64,000 nucleotides of DNA from NCBI GenBank assembly GCA_023053685.1, contig JALIGW010000003.1:51101496-51165495 (forward strand), in the 5' to 3' direction. Under the pieces are notes generated by a model, which worked only from the letters and a program-made list of their open reading frames with translations, did not search any database and had not been told where the DNA came from. Shown here in pieces: positions 22,669 to 34,358 of the stretch. This DNA is from Diadophis punctatus similis (taxonomy: Eukaryota > Chordata > Lepidosauria > Squamata > Dipsadidae). The stretch's first letter is position 1. Each line of letters starts with the position of its first letter. The translations under genes were made by a program, and so were the position numbers.

Positions 22669-23754
22669 CAGGTGGTCCTCGACTTATGACCACAATTGAG
22701 ACTAGAACAAAGCAGTTGTTCAGTGAGTTGGATCCTACTTTATGACCTTTTTTTGCCACAACTGTTAAGTGAATCACTGCAGTGAAGTGAATAATGTGGT
22801 TCTTAAGTGAATCCAACTTCCCCCATTGACTTTGCTTGTCAGAAGCTGGTTGGGAAGGTCGCAAATGGCGATCACATGGCCTTGGGATGCTTCCACCATC
22901 ATGGATACATGCTGGTTGCCAAGCACCTGAATTTTGATCCTGTGATTGTGGGGATGCTACTGTTGTGGCCCGCCAGCAGCCTGTGCAGCTGATAGCGGAT
23001 CCCGTTCGAGAGGAGACCGAGTTGGTGTTGCGCTGGCGGCCCATGCAGCTGGCATCCGAGTCGGACAGTGAGGAGGCTGGCTCGGTGCCAGAGGCTGAGG
23101 TTCAGTCAGGGCCTTCGGAACCTCCAGCACCTCATAGAAGTGATGAGGGAGAAGAGGCTTCTCCTCTTCTGAATGCAAGGGCACGCAGAGCTGCTAAGAG
23201 GCAGGAATGGTTACTCCAGAGGAGGTCTCCTCGGGAGTAAGACTTGGGGCTAATTGGCCACTCCCCTAGTCTACTTAAGGACATCAGAGGCAGCTGAAAG
23301 GCTGCAGGAAACAACGTTTGGAAATCCGTCTGGTCATAGTGTGTTCCGTGTCTGAAAAACTTCTGCTTTGTTTCTCTGCTTCGGCTTGGTTATCAAGGAC
23401 TACCTCTAGGCATTTTGCCAACTCTCTGAAGCTTCCTAAAATATCAAGACCTAATTGCTCTTCTTTGCTTTAAGACTCTTTGAACTGATATCAGCTGTTA
23501 ATGAAGATTAATTAGCAGCTGGTTGCTTGCAAGAAAAAACTGCTTGTAGATTGGTGTGTGCATATTCACTGCTAGACGTTTATTAGTAGTGGTTATTGGA
23601 TTAAATAAGTTCGTATAAACTGGGTGTTGTGTTACGTTCTTAGCTGGGACAGAACAGCTACATTAGTCATAAGTGAGGTCATAATCACTTTTTTCAATGC
23701 CATTGTAGCTTTGAATTGTCACAAAATGAATGGTTGTAAGTTGAGGATTACTTG
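22669..23754 (+). mobile_element. TA-flanked MITE split by a solo LTR
   Basis: The ends CAGGTGGTCCTCGACTTATG and AAGTTGAGGATTACTTG are inverted and flanked by TA. Removing the LTR at 22961-23656 plus one 5-bp duplication leaves about 385 bp, the family's normal length. The MITE therefore predates the LTR. Confidence 0.88.
22961..23656 (+). mobile_element. solo LTR (696 bp) nested in MITE
   Basis: The segment starts TGTTGTGGCCCGCCAGCAGC and ends GGGACAGAACA, with the canonical TG...CA ends. It is flanked by the 5-bp target duplication gctac (22956-22960 and 23657-23661). The second half has a CTACTTAAGG TATA-like element (about 23270) and the end portion is AT-rich, as in U3-R-U5 organisation. 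No internal retroviral or Gypsy genes are present, so it is a recombined solo LTR. Its class (Gypsy-type or endogenous retrovirus) cannot be decided here. An open frame (22965-23240) is probably chance. Confidence 0.87.
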
Positions 23755-24067
23755 TACAAATGTCAACAAAGTTTGCTCATCGAACCTGAAAGAATTTTCC
23801 TGAAAATTCTAGCAAGGGTGTTCCAACCAGGGAGGAATCAAAGAAACAGCTCCATGAGAGGTCCTTTAGCTATGCGTGGCTGTAATTTGAAAGATACTTG
23901 TCTTGCCACTTCACTGCTTTACAATTTGAATCATTGAATCAGGGACAGTGAGGAGATCTGGGAATAGCTGTTTTCTTCTACTCACAAAAATCTTATTATT
24001 TTTGGCAAAGCTAGCAAGTATTGGAAGACATATTGTTTCATATAATAATATTAAATAATAGCTAAAG

Positions 24068-24537
24068 CAGCGGTTCCCAACCTTCCTAATGCCGTGACCC
24101 ACGCCCCGCCCCCGCGCCCCCATCACGACCCACCTCGCCGCTGCCATTTGGGTTCTTTTACCTCTGCACATGCGCAAAGCGTTCTGCACATGCGCAGAGG
24201 GTAAATGAACCCAAATGGCAGTGTCCGGGCGAAGTCTCCAGATCTCCGCTCGCTTCACATGTTGCCTCTGGGAGCTTTTCGAGCCCCGCCACGAAAGGCG
24301 TGCACAACTTTGGCGGGGCTGGGACAGGCGGCTACCCGGAGAGAGCCATCCCCTTCGCAGAGTCTCTCCCGTCTACCTGTAGCGTTCGGGGTGGGGGCGC
24401 GGGTTGTGGGGTGCGATATGGCCAGGCTTGTGGCAGTGGGGGGGGGAGCTGAGGATGCCAGGGTGACCCCTGGGAAATGGTCATTCGACCCCCAAAGGGG
24501 TTGCGACCCCCAGGTTGGGAACCGCTGAGCTAGAGTC
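24068..24537. mobile_element. hAT MITE, CAGCGGTTCCCAACC family
   Basis: The ends CAGCGGTTCCCAACC and GGTTGGGAACCGCTG are inverted repeats. The flanks agctaaag (24060-24067) and agctagag (24538-24545) match at 7 of 8. The 470-bp interior is GC-rich and holds the shared palindromic core (about 24137-24229) with CACATGCGCA motifs. The ends resemble those of mammalian Charlie-type hAT elements. Confidence 0.92.
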
Positions 24538-25229
24538 TTGGACTTATGTAGAAATAAAGGGTACATTTTCTAAAACAGATTCCAAAATTGAGGAATCATT
24601 TCTAAAAGAGACATTGCCAAGTTAAATGAATACAAACAGGAAAACATAAACAGCAGTGTAGCAGCAATTTCATTTAAGAAACTTATGTTTATTCTGCCTA
24701 AACAGAATAGTGATGGAATGCCACAAACAACAAATATTTTGAGTACATGTACCGGTATTATAAGGTTTACAAAGAAAGTCACCATATTGAGTATTGTAGG
24801 AAGAGAGCTGTGTTAGTCTATGGTAGCCAAAATCAGACAGAATCTGGTAGATTCTTTTCAAACTAATAAATTTTTATTAAAGGCATAATTTTTTAAGTCA
24901 TGTATAGTCCATTTTGGGGTCCTGAGTGTGCATTTTACCTGATGGTATAAATCAAGCTGTTTCAATATTATTGCTAAGTAACCCAATATTTTGTGATTAG
25001 GAATAGAACTGCTGCTAGAATATAACAGAAAAATGACAGACTCTTATATTGCATGACAACATCATAATAGTAATTATAATAATTATATGGTTATCAGGAA
25101 TTGGAAGAGAAACTGAGATACCATTTCAGCTTGCAGACAGCTTGTGAAAACTGTTACACTCTGCAAAAACTACCAAACCTTGTGAAACTACCAGTGGTTC
25201 AAATTCCAGAATAAGGCTCACTGAATTAC

Positions 25230-25389
25230 CTAATTTTTTCTTTCCTTTTTGTCCAGGTCCAAGTTCTGTAGGTTCACAGACTTTCTTCATTAACATGGAG
25301 AGTGTGGCATCATGAGTTCGAAATAAATCTACTACTTCATGAAGAGCAACATCTGTAATTAGATCACAACTCAGTACCAACACATCTGT
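25230..25389 (-). CDS. EIF2B3: EIF2B3 third coding exon (residues 97-149 plus first base of codon 150)
   Basis: Following TTTTGACAG the exon encodes [20 protein letters not shown] and continues to a lysine-rich PGQKGKKKL end. The SCDLI motif (about residues 103-107) is the conserved aspartate-containing core of the nucleotidyltransferase-like fold. The lysine-rich stretch is the surface loop that precedes VEQRDFIG in the known protein. The donor is TTAG|GTAATT, and the exon is 160 bases long, leaving one base for the next codon. The residue before the junction is Leu where the human protein has Ala. The exon is intact, with an extended T/A-rich acceptor tract upstream. Confidence 0.95.
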
Positions 25390-25607
25390 CTGTCAAAACA
25401 TAAAAGAAAAATATCGTTTCCTTATAAACATGTATATGCATTGTTCTGAAATATGAAGAAGAGTACACTGGAGGGCTTCTCAGCAAATACTGCTAAATCT
25501 GTTAACATTCTACATCAATCCTACAATAGTTTTTTAAAATTATTTTATAGTTATTATTTAGTTATTTCCCACCTTTTAAAGGCATTTTATGTGCTAGAGA
25601 CATTTAT

Positions 25608-25609
25608 TT

Positions 25610-25657
<48 letters not shown>

Positions 25658-25660
25658 ATT
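25608..25660. repeat. (CTTT)n microsatellite
   Basis: About twelve CTTT units, followed by ATTT and AATT units to about 25710. Confidence 0.97.
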
Positions 25661-25689
25661 TATTTATCTATTATCTATTTAATTAATTA

Positions 25690-25765
25690 ATTAATTAATT
25701 ATTAAATTTATTAAATTTATTTGCCGCCCATCTTGCTGTGGGCATATTCTGGGCAGCTTACAACA
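25690..25765 (-). mobile_element. LINE/SINE 3'-end fragment, reverse
   Basis: TTTGCCGCCCATCTTGCTGT and CTGGGCAGCTTAC are the reverse complement of a GTAAGCTGCCCAG...GGGCGGCAAATAAAT 3' tail, similar to the plus-strand fragment at 38642-38719. Its AATT-rich tail merges with the microsatellite on the left. Confidence 0.6.
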
Positions 25766-25769
25766 GTAG

Positions 25770-27125
25770 AAAATTATAAAAATGTAAATATACAATATTG
25801 AACAATAAAAATAAATAATGAAAGTACAACAATATGAATTAAAAGATGGGCAAGGAGGGAGAAAGATACGCAGCAGGGGGAGATGGGATCAGCTATTAGT
25901 CCAATAGCCACCTCCAATGTGGTACTCTTGCAATGTCTCTGCCAGATATGTTATTATATTGCAAAAAATCCAAACAGTGTATTACTTTAATATTTCGGCT
26001 AGTGCCATTATATTCGGTAAGGGCTAGTGGTATTTTATTTTAATCCTCTCCTTGCCATATAATTCTGGATTGCAGAATTATAAAAATGTGCACAAGTTTA
26101 TTATTTACAGTGACAATCCTGACATTTTCCTACTCAATAGCATATTCCCTGGCATTAATTAAGCGCAGCATTTGGAAAAGATATTCAGTCACAGTGATGT
26201 ATCTATATCTAGTAAGATTAAAATAGTGCAAGAAATAGTATTCCTTGTGACAATCCATGGAAGTGAAAGTTGGTATCAAGAGTATTGATGTTCTTGACCT
26301 TTAGTCCAGGCTGTCCACTAGATTCCAGGGAATATAGTGGACAGCCACAAAACAAACAAATGGATCACTGAAGACATCAACCCAGCCTTGTTCTCATTCC
26401 ACGCACAAATTTCCAGGCTCAAATTATCCTATTTCAGAAGATGATGACTAGCAGCAAACTGGATGGCCTCAGTTGCTGTAGTCATGGTTGCACCATTAGA
26501 GGATCTGAAAGACCAGTTAGGGTGGAAAAAAATCTATGTGATTGCTAAAAGTCAATACTGACTTGATGGCAAATAAGTGCAGCAGGTCAGTCATACTGAA
26601 TAAAAGCAGTTGACATTTTTCATCCTCTTGTAGTTTTCATTTCATTTTATGACTTCTAAGGCCTATCTCAGGAATTCCCAACAGGAACTATTTATTTATA
26701 AATACCCCACCAACCTTCTGCCAATGCACTGCACTTTATTTAAATTTCACTGACACAAAATTTAAGAATACACCTAACTTCAAGATAAGATTAATTCAAT
26801 AAACATTATCAATGCTATTCCGAATTAAAGATTTGATAATTCTAAAACATCTGTTATTAAAAGAAAATGTTACAGGCAAATATCTGGAATACTATAAAGC
26901 TAAGTTCAACTTCCATTCCGGCTTTTATTTCCAAGAATGCTACTGGGTCTCATAAAGTTTCTTAGAAAATAAAAATGGAGGGCTGTTTCAGCCCTGTGCT
27001 ATCTTTGGAATGATGCCCATCTATCCAGAAAAAGGGGAGAGGGGAAGGTGAGCAGCAGTGACAGGGCGCATCTTATGTAGGAAGGAGGAGGCTGATGCAA
27101 TAATGTTTTAAGAATGTCTACAAAG
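25770..27125. other. EIF2B3 intron DNA without recognised features
   Basis: This is part of the 13.4-kb intron between the second and third coding exons. No exon, RNA or complete transposon was recognised. Confidence 0.5.
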
Positions 27126-27131
27126 TAGAAT

Positions 27132-27443
27132 CAGAGGTGGGTTCCTGCCGGTATGCTCTTACCTGTTGGTCGCCGCAGAACCGAAGAAGCCGGTGGCATT
27201 CGCGGCGCGGGGCTTCCCCCGCCCGCTTTCCCCCGCCCGCCTAGATGCCGCCATTTGTGTTCTTTTGCCCTCTGCGCATGCACAAAGCGTTCTGCTTGCG
27301 CAGAGGGCAAAAGAATGCAAATGACGGCATCCAGGCAGGCAGGGGAAAGCAGGCGGGGGAAGCCCCGCGCCGCGAACGCCACCGGCTTCTTCGGTTCTGC
27401 GGCGACCAACAGGTAAGAGCGTACAGGCAGGAACCCACCTCTG
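27132..27443. mobile_element. hAT foldback MITE (312 bp, long inverted arms)
   Basis: Nearly the whole element is one inverted repeat. The left arm CAGAGGTGGGTTCCTGCCGG and onward is mirrored at the right end CCTGCAGG-like ...GGAACCCACCTCTG. The flanks agtagaat (27124-27131) and agtaggat (27444-27451) match at 7 of 8. The centre (27245-27333) carries the GC-rich core with GCGCATGCAC and TTGCGCAGAG motifs. Open frames on both strands mirror each other because of the palindrome and are not genes. Confidence 0.93.
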
Positions 27444-27454
27444 AGTAGGATGTA

Positions 27455-28540
27455 GCCACCTTCTAAATGGGTCAGGCTGCCCAGGCAAACATTGTAAATA
27501 TGCAAACAGTCCAAACTGCTCCAGCAAACTAAAATTTATAAACACATATTTCCAACATGTACTATGGCATTTTTTGCACTCTTGTACCAGGAAAATATCT
27601 GCAAGGTATGGGATATTCTGTTATTATCAACATTGAGGTTTTCTTTTCTAAGAAATTTCTTTAAAATATTAATTTAAAAAAAGGGGGGGAAAGCTCTCAT
27701 TATTCACAATGAGCATGACATAAAATATTCTCCGCAAACCAGACATCCAGGTTTCTGTCTCTGCATCACTTTTATATTAATATGTATCTTGCAAGAGCCC
27801 TTTGTACATTTACAACACTTGTAAGTTACATAAGGGAGCAGATACAATACTCTTGTAAGTGTTGTAAATAGCCAACACTGTTCCCTATAGATCTAATTTC
27901 ATTCCACGTATTAAAAACCATGCTTTAGATTACTTCTCCCTACAGGCTGCTTAGAGAGCCTTGGACCTGTGGGAATGACAGAAATAAGAAACTGTAGCCA
28001 AAGAGTTCATGCCATAAAGCCACCTTCTTCAATCTGATGTATTAGGTTTCAACTCCAGTAAGTCTTGACTGAGGTGGCCAAGGATACATGCTGGAGAATT
28101 CTAAAGCACCCAAGGTTAGACCGCTTAGATATAAATATATAAGTTTAATAAATGTATAATTTAATACATAATAATAATTACTGAGACAATGAATGAATGA
28201 ATGAATGAATGAATGAATGATGTTGGGGCAGCATTTCTCACCTCTTCCTCTATCCCACATAATAAGATATATACTCTGAAGGGAAGGCAGAAATGAAGAT
28301 GTCAGTCTTCCCAAGTAACCAGACAGGGAACAGGACCAATTCAGATAGTTTTACTTTATTATGAGTCTACATGAACAGAACCTTACAGGTTTGATAGTGC
28401 TAATCTCCTGCTATCTCTTTTACAGCCTGAGAAGTTAGAGAGGTTCCTTTCTGAGTCTCTTTCTCTGCCCATTATGCAACTGTGGGCTATGCCCTCTCTC
28501 ATCTGATCGTTTCCTAGGGGGCATCTTTTTCCCTTATCTC
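27455..28540. other. EIF2B3 intron DNA with a short (AATG)n run
   Basis: This is intron without recognised genes. It contains an (AATG)n microsatellite at about 28191-28220 and a doubtful old palindromic MITE trace near 28050-28112. Confidence 0.5.
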
Positions 28541-28547
28541 CTTAGAA

Positions 28548-28955
28548 CCGTGATGGCGAACCTATGGCACGCGTGCGACAGATGGCACGCGGAGCCATAT
28601 CTGCTGGCACGCGAGCAGTTGCCCTAGCTCAGCTCCAGTGTGCATGTGCGTGCCAGTTAGCTGATTTTTGGCTCACGCAGAGGCTCTGGGAGGGCGTTTT
28701 CAGCCTCCGGAGGGGCGGGGGAGGGCATTTTCATTCTCCCCAGGCTACAAGAAAGCCTCTGGAGTCTGGGGAGGGCAAAAAATGGGCCTACCGGGTCCAC
28801 CAGAAGTCAGGAAACGGGGCAGCGGGGGGTCATGCGTGGGGAATGGGGCAGCACGGAGGGGGGCATTGAATTATGGGTGTGGGCACGCGTGTGCATGCGA
28901 TAGCACACACATGCAAGCTTTCGGCACCCGAGGGAAAAAAGGTTCGCCATCACTG
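28548..28955 (+). mobile_element. hAT MITE, family 1, copy C
   Basis: The left end is CCGTGATGGCGAACCTATGG and the right end GGTTCGCCATCACTG. Perfect target duplications ccttagaa lie at 28540-28547 and 28956-28963. The interior is like copies B and E, without transposase. Confidence 0.94.
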
Positions 28956-29052
28956 CCTTAGAACATTCCCACATACAGAAGCACACTAACCAATAAGTTC
29001 AAGACATTTAAGTGGTAACCTGGTATTTTCATTTTAGAATTTTATAGTATAG

Positions 29053-29319
29053 TGTCTACAGAGGGGGAGCTGGTGAGATGGATTACAGTGAAGCAGCAGG
29101 AAGGAGGGAGCACATTCCAGAAACAGGAGGAGGGAAGCACAGCCCGGAACTAGATAGAAGACAGAGGAAGAGAGTTAGAATTGCCACTCCCTAGAATCTC
29201 TCAGGTTATATCCACTAGGGTGGGAGTAGTAAGGGTTTAGTTTGTATTATGCGTAAGCAAATAAAGAACTGAAGTGCGGCTGGATTATTCTACATTCTTC
29301 TTAGGCTGAGCATGATACA
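29053..29319 (+). mobile_element. possible small solo LTR
   Basis: The segment begins TGTCTACAGAGGGGGAGCTG, has a purine-rich first half, an AATAAAG polyadenylation-like signal near 29261, and can be closed at GAGCATGATACA. The 5-bp flanks do not match clearly (tatag against tatga). The layout resembles an LTR, but the borders are guesses. Confidence 0.3.
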
Positions 29320-29324
29320 TATGA

Positions 29325-30200
29325 ATGAAATAAGAGAATAAGGAAAACAATTTCATTACCCCACACAATTTTTCAATTTTCATTATTTTAGCCTGTTTGC
29401 AAGTACTGCATTGAGCCTGAAGGACTGGGATAGGATAGGACACCAATGCACGTGGATTCCTTCCTGCTCTGCAATTCTATATTTTATATAGAGAATGTTT
29501 CTTTTTACATAGCACTCTATTTTTATGAAACTTTAAATGAAAGTGAAAGATCATAAAACACAGGAAAGAAAACTAGATAAAAAGTTGGTTTGTAAACTAT
29601 TTTTTTCTAACTCTACTTCAAAAACATTTTTCCTTTTTTAAAAGATTGAAATGAATTAATTACCATGGTTACTATACTAAAAGTATTGCTGGGAACAATT
29701 TTACAAGGTGATTTGTATTATCTAAAGAGAATTTTTTCCCCAGATCAATTGTGTCATTTTCACAGAGACACATGTTATTAACAAAGATGATCAATGTTGC
29801 CAAAAATCATTCCATCATTATTACCTTTCAAAACTTTTTTAGACAGGTACATTAATTTTTCATATTGTGAAGTCATTATAAATAAAATAAAAGCAATTTA
29901 TTTCATCTTAAACTATTACAGAAATTCTATACTATTCACAATAGTCCTCAAAAAGAGGTAATTTTAATTCCTCTTCCTTTAGCTTCAGGCAAAATCCTGA
30001 GCCTATATTGCTTTAATAGAAGAATATGAATGTTGTTCTTTTTGAAAAGAATAACATCAGTCTGGAACGATAGTCATTGTCCTCCTCCTCCTCCACCTCC
30101 CTACCACCACCATCACCACCCACCATAAAATCTTCAAAGAATAATTAGTTAGTTTCACTAACTACTAAGTAATAATTTAATACTATTACAAAATTAACTA
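29325..30200. other. EIF2B3 intron DNA without recognised features
   Basis: This is AT-rich intron with a short (CTC)n/(CCA)n patch near 30080-30123. Nothing else could be supported. Confidence 0.5.
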
Positions 30201-30212
30201 GACAGACTAGGT

Positions 30213-30605
30213 CAGTGATGGTGAACCTTTTCGGCACTGAGTGCCAAAAAGGGATAGTGCGTGCACACGTGCAGCACTGAGTGCCAAAAAGAGAGCCCTC
30301 TGCGCACTAGACTGGGCTGCGACCAGGAAGAGGAGCTGCAAAGGGGGCATGCATGCGCCAGAAGATAAAAAGTCTTCCGGGTTCTGACACTCATGCGCTG
30401 ATCAGCTGGCCGGCACACATGCTCATGCCGGAAAAGGGAAGAAAATGCTCAGTTTCCGACAATGCCGTACGCACAAAGCCCAGCTGATCATCACATACGC
30501 ATGCGCGCCAGAAACCCAGAAGAGGTATGGGTGACACCGCGCGTGCCAGGCAAAATGGCTCCACGTGCCACTTTGGGTACACGTGCCATAGGTTTGCCAT
30601 CACGG
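30213..30605 (-). mobile_element. hAT MITE, family 1, copy D (older)
   Basis: The left end is CAGTGATGGTGAACC and the right end GGTTTGCCATCACGG. The flanks gactaggt and gacaagat match at only 6 of 8, and the interior is more diverged than in copies B, C and E. An internal unit GCACTGAGTGCCAAAAAG is repeated (about 30234 and 30272). Confidence 0.85.
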
Positions 30606-30609
30606 GACA

Positions 30610-32385
30610 AGATCATATCCAGCAATGGGTTAAGGTGTAAAACTTAAAAAGAAAAGGAAATAAACTACAAAGGTTATCCCTTTTGTAACCAATTCATCTG
30701 CATATAAAGCAGCTTTTCCAAGATAGTATTTCAGAATATTTCACAGAAAAACTGACAACACATAAAAATTTATCCGCCTATTATAAAGTAATCCCACTTA
30801 ACCTGATAGGGGCAAAGAAAAAATAAAATTCCACACCAACCAATAATCTGAATAAATATTGAAATAATTATTGGTTATGCACACAAGGAACTCTTAAAAG
30901 CTATGAACTGTATCTGTCAATCTTATTGTGACAACACAACCTTTTGTTGAAAACCTGGACAAGATTACAGTTTGGTTCCTTTTAAAGACTAGATCTTTTT
31001 CCGATAGGATTCCTCCTTCTTGTCAATGATGAAAGTCACCTCAGGCCCACGGGCAAGCCTTCATTTTGGACTTGCTAACTCAATCTTGTAATTATTTAGC
31101 TACACTATTTTAATCTGTCATCCTCATAAACTGCCAACAAGGCTTTCATAACTGCGAACAGCCTTCTCGGGGTTTTTTTTTTTAGGATGAACTCTGGCAA
31201 AGGCTGAATACAAGACCCCTGAGGAGCGTAAGGGAACAGAACCACCAAATGTCTGGTTGCCATCTGTTCTACCCATTTACTCTTCAATATGTAAATAAAC
31301 GTCAGAGAGCACAGGGACCAGTGAAACACACGGTTGCTAAGTGAAGCCCAAATTTCTGCCTCTCCTCCTGATGAGCAGAGCAGCGGCCTCAGATACATGC
31401 TGAGAGTACACCATGAAAGGCTCTTTTGGGATTCAACAGCCTCCCCTTTGAAACACCAACACCCTCATAAATAAAGTTCTTACTGTCTGATGGATGCCCT
31501 TTTTCCAGTATGGAACCCCTGAAAGAATAAACTAATGCCTGAATGAAAAATAAACTAGGCAAGCACCCTAGTAGACACTTCTATTTTCCTTTACTTTCAA
31601 TGGTTGATGCGGCAGAAAGAGGGGGGAAATATGGTCCGTATTTTTTTAAACTATATAGTAAGAAAATCTCATTATGACCAATGATGGGGGGGGGGGGGAA
31701 CAACTATCCCATACACATCCATTTGATTAAAAGGGCAGTGTAGTATTAATTAATTTTACACAAAATTGATTTTATGCAAATGCAAAAATAATAGCTGTGA
31801 AACCAATAATGAAATATACAGCACATCCAAATTAATAGTTAAGGCTTTCTGATGTAAGATATAGTATGCCAATTATGTCCATACTGCAGATTCAATTAAT
31901 GTAAGCAGAGATTAAAATCAAAGCAACTATAGATTTTGAACATTCATTCCAAGGCTGACAACTGGATTTAACCCCCCAAAATTAAAAATATAATTGATTT
32001 AGATATCCCAGAGAAAATCCCTTAAGACAGATGATCTAGGATCACCCAGACCACATAAAGAGACATGTTATTCTTATTTTGAATTAGTAGCCAAGCCAAT
32101 ATTATTTTTAAAAATCATGTGCTGAAGTCCTATGTGCACATAACTAGGACACTTTGTAAAATTCAATAAGACATTTTTGGAGGAGGTATCTAAAGGATTG
32201 CTGTATTGAATTGCTGAATGCAAAAGAAATAGTGCATGATTAAAATAAACAGATCATAACAACACAGAATCTGTGGGTTAAAATATGGCCACAGAAGATT
32301 CTGTTATATTGCAACAGAAATACAGGTATGTTTAATTTAACAACACTCACAATAGTCCCTACAGTTCAGAAATAAAATAAAAAAG
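30610..32385. other. EIF2B3 intron DNA without recognised features
   Basis: No exon or transposon end was recognised; only poly-T and poly-G runs (for example 31686-31698). Confidence 0.5.
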
Positions 32386-32389
32386 GATA

Positions 32390-32611
32390 ATAAAAACAAG
32401 GACAAATAGGCTGAAAAACAGCTTCTATCCCAGGGTAATAACCATATTGAATTCTAAGGTATAGTGCAATATCGGGTTTTCAATTTCAATTATACAGAAT
32501 GAAAAGGATGTATGTTTGTGTTTTTATTTTTATAGTTATAATGTACACTGAAGACGGCATTTAATTTTGTTGTACCATGTGCAATGACATTAAAGTAAAG
32601 TAAAGTAAAAC
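32390..32611 (+). mobile_element. LINE 3'-end fragment
   Basis: AGGCTGAAAAACAGCTTCTA followed by TCCCAGGGTAATAACCAT encodes RLKNSFYPRVITML, a C-terminal motif common in jockey-superfamily LINEs. The 3' UTR ends TGTGCAATGACATTAAAGTA with an (AAAGT)n tail. Only the last ~220 bases remain. Confidence 0.65.
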
Positions 32612-32689
32612 TGCGCTAACAGTAGAGCTTTGTAATAATATATATTACTATAATAGTTTTCTAAACATATAGCAATTTTTAGTGTTATA

Positions 32690-32800
32690 AAGTTTATTTT
32701 TATTTATCTATCAAATTTAGGTACCGCAATCTCATTCTTAGACTGAACTAGGTACCGCAATCTCATTCTTAGAGTGACTCAGGGCAGTTAAGCAGTGCCA
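32690..32800 (-). mobile_element. LINE/SINE tail fragment with tandem duplication
   Basis: The reverse reading ACTGCCCTGAGTCACTCTAA...GCGGTACCTAAATTTGATAG resembles the squamate LINE 3' tails elsewhere in the window. A 31-bp unit beginning AGGTACCGCAATCTCATTCT is present at 32719-32749 and again, partly, at 32750-32773. Confidence 0.6.
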
Positions 32801-33057
32801 CAGCTGCTCTCCTAGGAAACCACTTTCTTAAGTGGATAAGAGCAACTCCAAAGAGGACATTAAAGAAGGTTTATTAAACATTTTATTAGACATTTTTTAA
32901 TGCTTGAGTATTTTTTTTCTTTCATAATATCAGAATACGGCTTTATCCAATTAAGCTGGATATCAGAACAAATCAAGGGAAATATTTCTTTACATAACAT
33001 TAATATCATAGGATTTCTTTTTTTTTTAAATGGTAACAAACCAAGAGTACTTTAGGG

Positions 33058-33175
33058 CAGTGGTCTCCAACCTTGGCAACTATAAGACTTGTGGACTTCA
33101 ACTCTCAGAGCTGGCTGAGGAACTCTGGGAGTTGAAGTCCACAAGTCTTAAAGTTGCCATGGTTGGAGACCCCTG
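33058..33175. mobile_element. hAT palindromic MITE
   Basis: The 118-bp palindrome begins CAGTGGTCTCCAACCTTGGC and ends GGTTGGAGACCCCTG. The flanks ctttaggg (33050-33057) and ctttacgg (33176-33183) match at 7 of 8. It is the same family as 16734-16869, 35254-35384, 45620-45755 and 60928-61045. Confidence 0.93.
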
Positions 33176-33310
33176 CTTTACGGTGTGGTTCTTACTGCAT
33201 AAAGATCATCTGATTTATAGTTTTTACAAGGGGTTCAGGCATCTTTTCCATTTACAGTCTCCTGTGCTTTTCCCAACATTCCAGCTTCTGTTTGAAGACC
33301 TAGATTGATT

Positions 33311-33414
33311 TGAGGACCCAGATTGTTGGGGGCAATATGCTGAATTCTGTAAACCGCTTAGAGAGGGCTGTAAAGCACTATGAAGCGGTATATAAGTAAA
33401 GTGCTATTGCTATT
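33311..33414 (+). mobile_element. tRNA-derived SINE (family 2), 3' half
   Basis: GAGGACCCAGATTGTTGGGG through GCGGTATATAAGTAAAGTGC to a GCTATT tail matches the 3' half of the SINE at 17296-17537. The tRNA-like head is missing. Confidence 0.85.
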
Positions 33415-33879
33415 ACCTCCAGCAAGGCAGAACCTCTTCCCAATTACTTGCTTCTAACGTTACCTACTGATGCAGTAGTTTCTTCTTATTGTTCAATAAG
33501 TGCTTTGAACAATAAGTGCATTACGTCCCATCCACCCCATCTCTTTGGAAAATATAATCTAGGTATCTACTATCTGAAGTCAGTCAACAGATCCCTAAGG
33601 CTAAACACCTGAAATATGCAGTTTTACCCCAGACATCAGTGTGTAGGATTCATTCCAGTTTTACAATAGTTAAAGCAATCCATAAAACATTCAGCTGCAG
33701 TGTAGTAGGTTCAATTAGCCTTATTCACTCTGTTTTTAAACCGCACTATAAAATTTTGTTATACTGTATAAATCCAGCAGACTATATATTGGTTTAGGAA
33801 AGTAAAACTATATAGCTTTTATATAACCACCAATTTCAGAATTTAGCAGTATCGTGTGTGTGTGTGTGTGTCTGCTCGT

Positions 33880-34092
33880 GTGCCTTCCAGTTTTTAACCC
33901 TGGCAATTATCTGGACAGGTCACTGCAGTTTTCTTGACAAGATTTTTCAGAAATGGGTTGCCATTGTCTGCTTTTGGCAAAGAGTGACTGGTCCATGGTT
34001 ACATAATTGGCTTTGTGGCTGTGGCAGGATTAGAACTCATGGTCACACATTTTCTAGCCTGGTGCCTTAACCACCATACCAAAGTGGCTCCC
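33880..34092 (-). mobile_element. tRNA-derived SINE fragment (family 3)
   Basis: Read on the minus strand, the right end gives GAGCCACTTTGGTATGGTGG followed by TTAAGGCACCAGGCTAG, a tRNA-like A-box head, then a body containing GGCAACCCATTTCTG. The same head appears at 6713. A (GT)n run (33853-33870) lies beside the tail. Confidence 0.6.
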
Positions 34093-34358
34093 TTAATAGT
34101 ATTGTTTACAAAAGTTATATAAAAACACAATTTTCTTTCTTTCTTTCTGAATAAGCATCCTTTATTCTATTTGAATAAAACATCCAAGATTACAAGCTAA
34201 AAATTGCTACTTTTTATCTCACCTCACCAACACACATTCACTATCACCAGTTTATCTTTCCCCTAATCAATAAATTATAAATGAAGAAAAGTGAAAAAAA
34301 ATGCCAAATTGGTTTTGAAAGATGTTCAGAATTTCTATGACTAAGCATTTAAATGAAC

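Noticed and set aside
27131..27545. Several overlapping frames of 90-130 codons
   Set aside because: They result from the near-perfect palindrome of the foldback element; the two strands encode nearly the same peptides.
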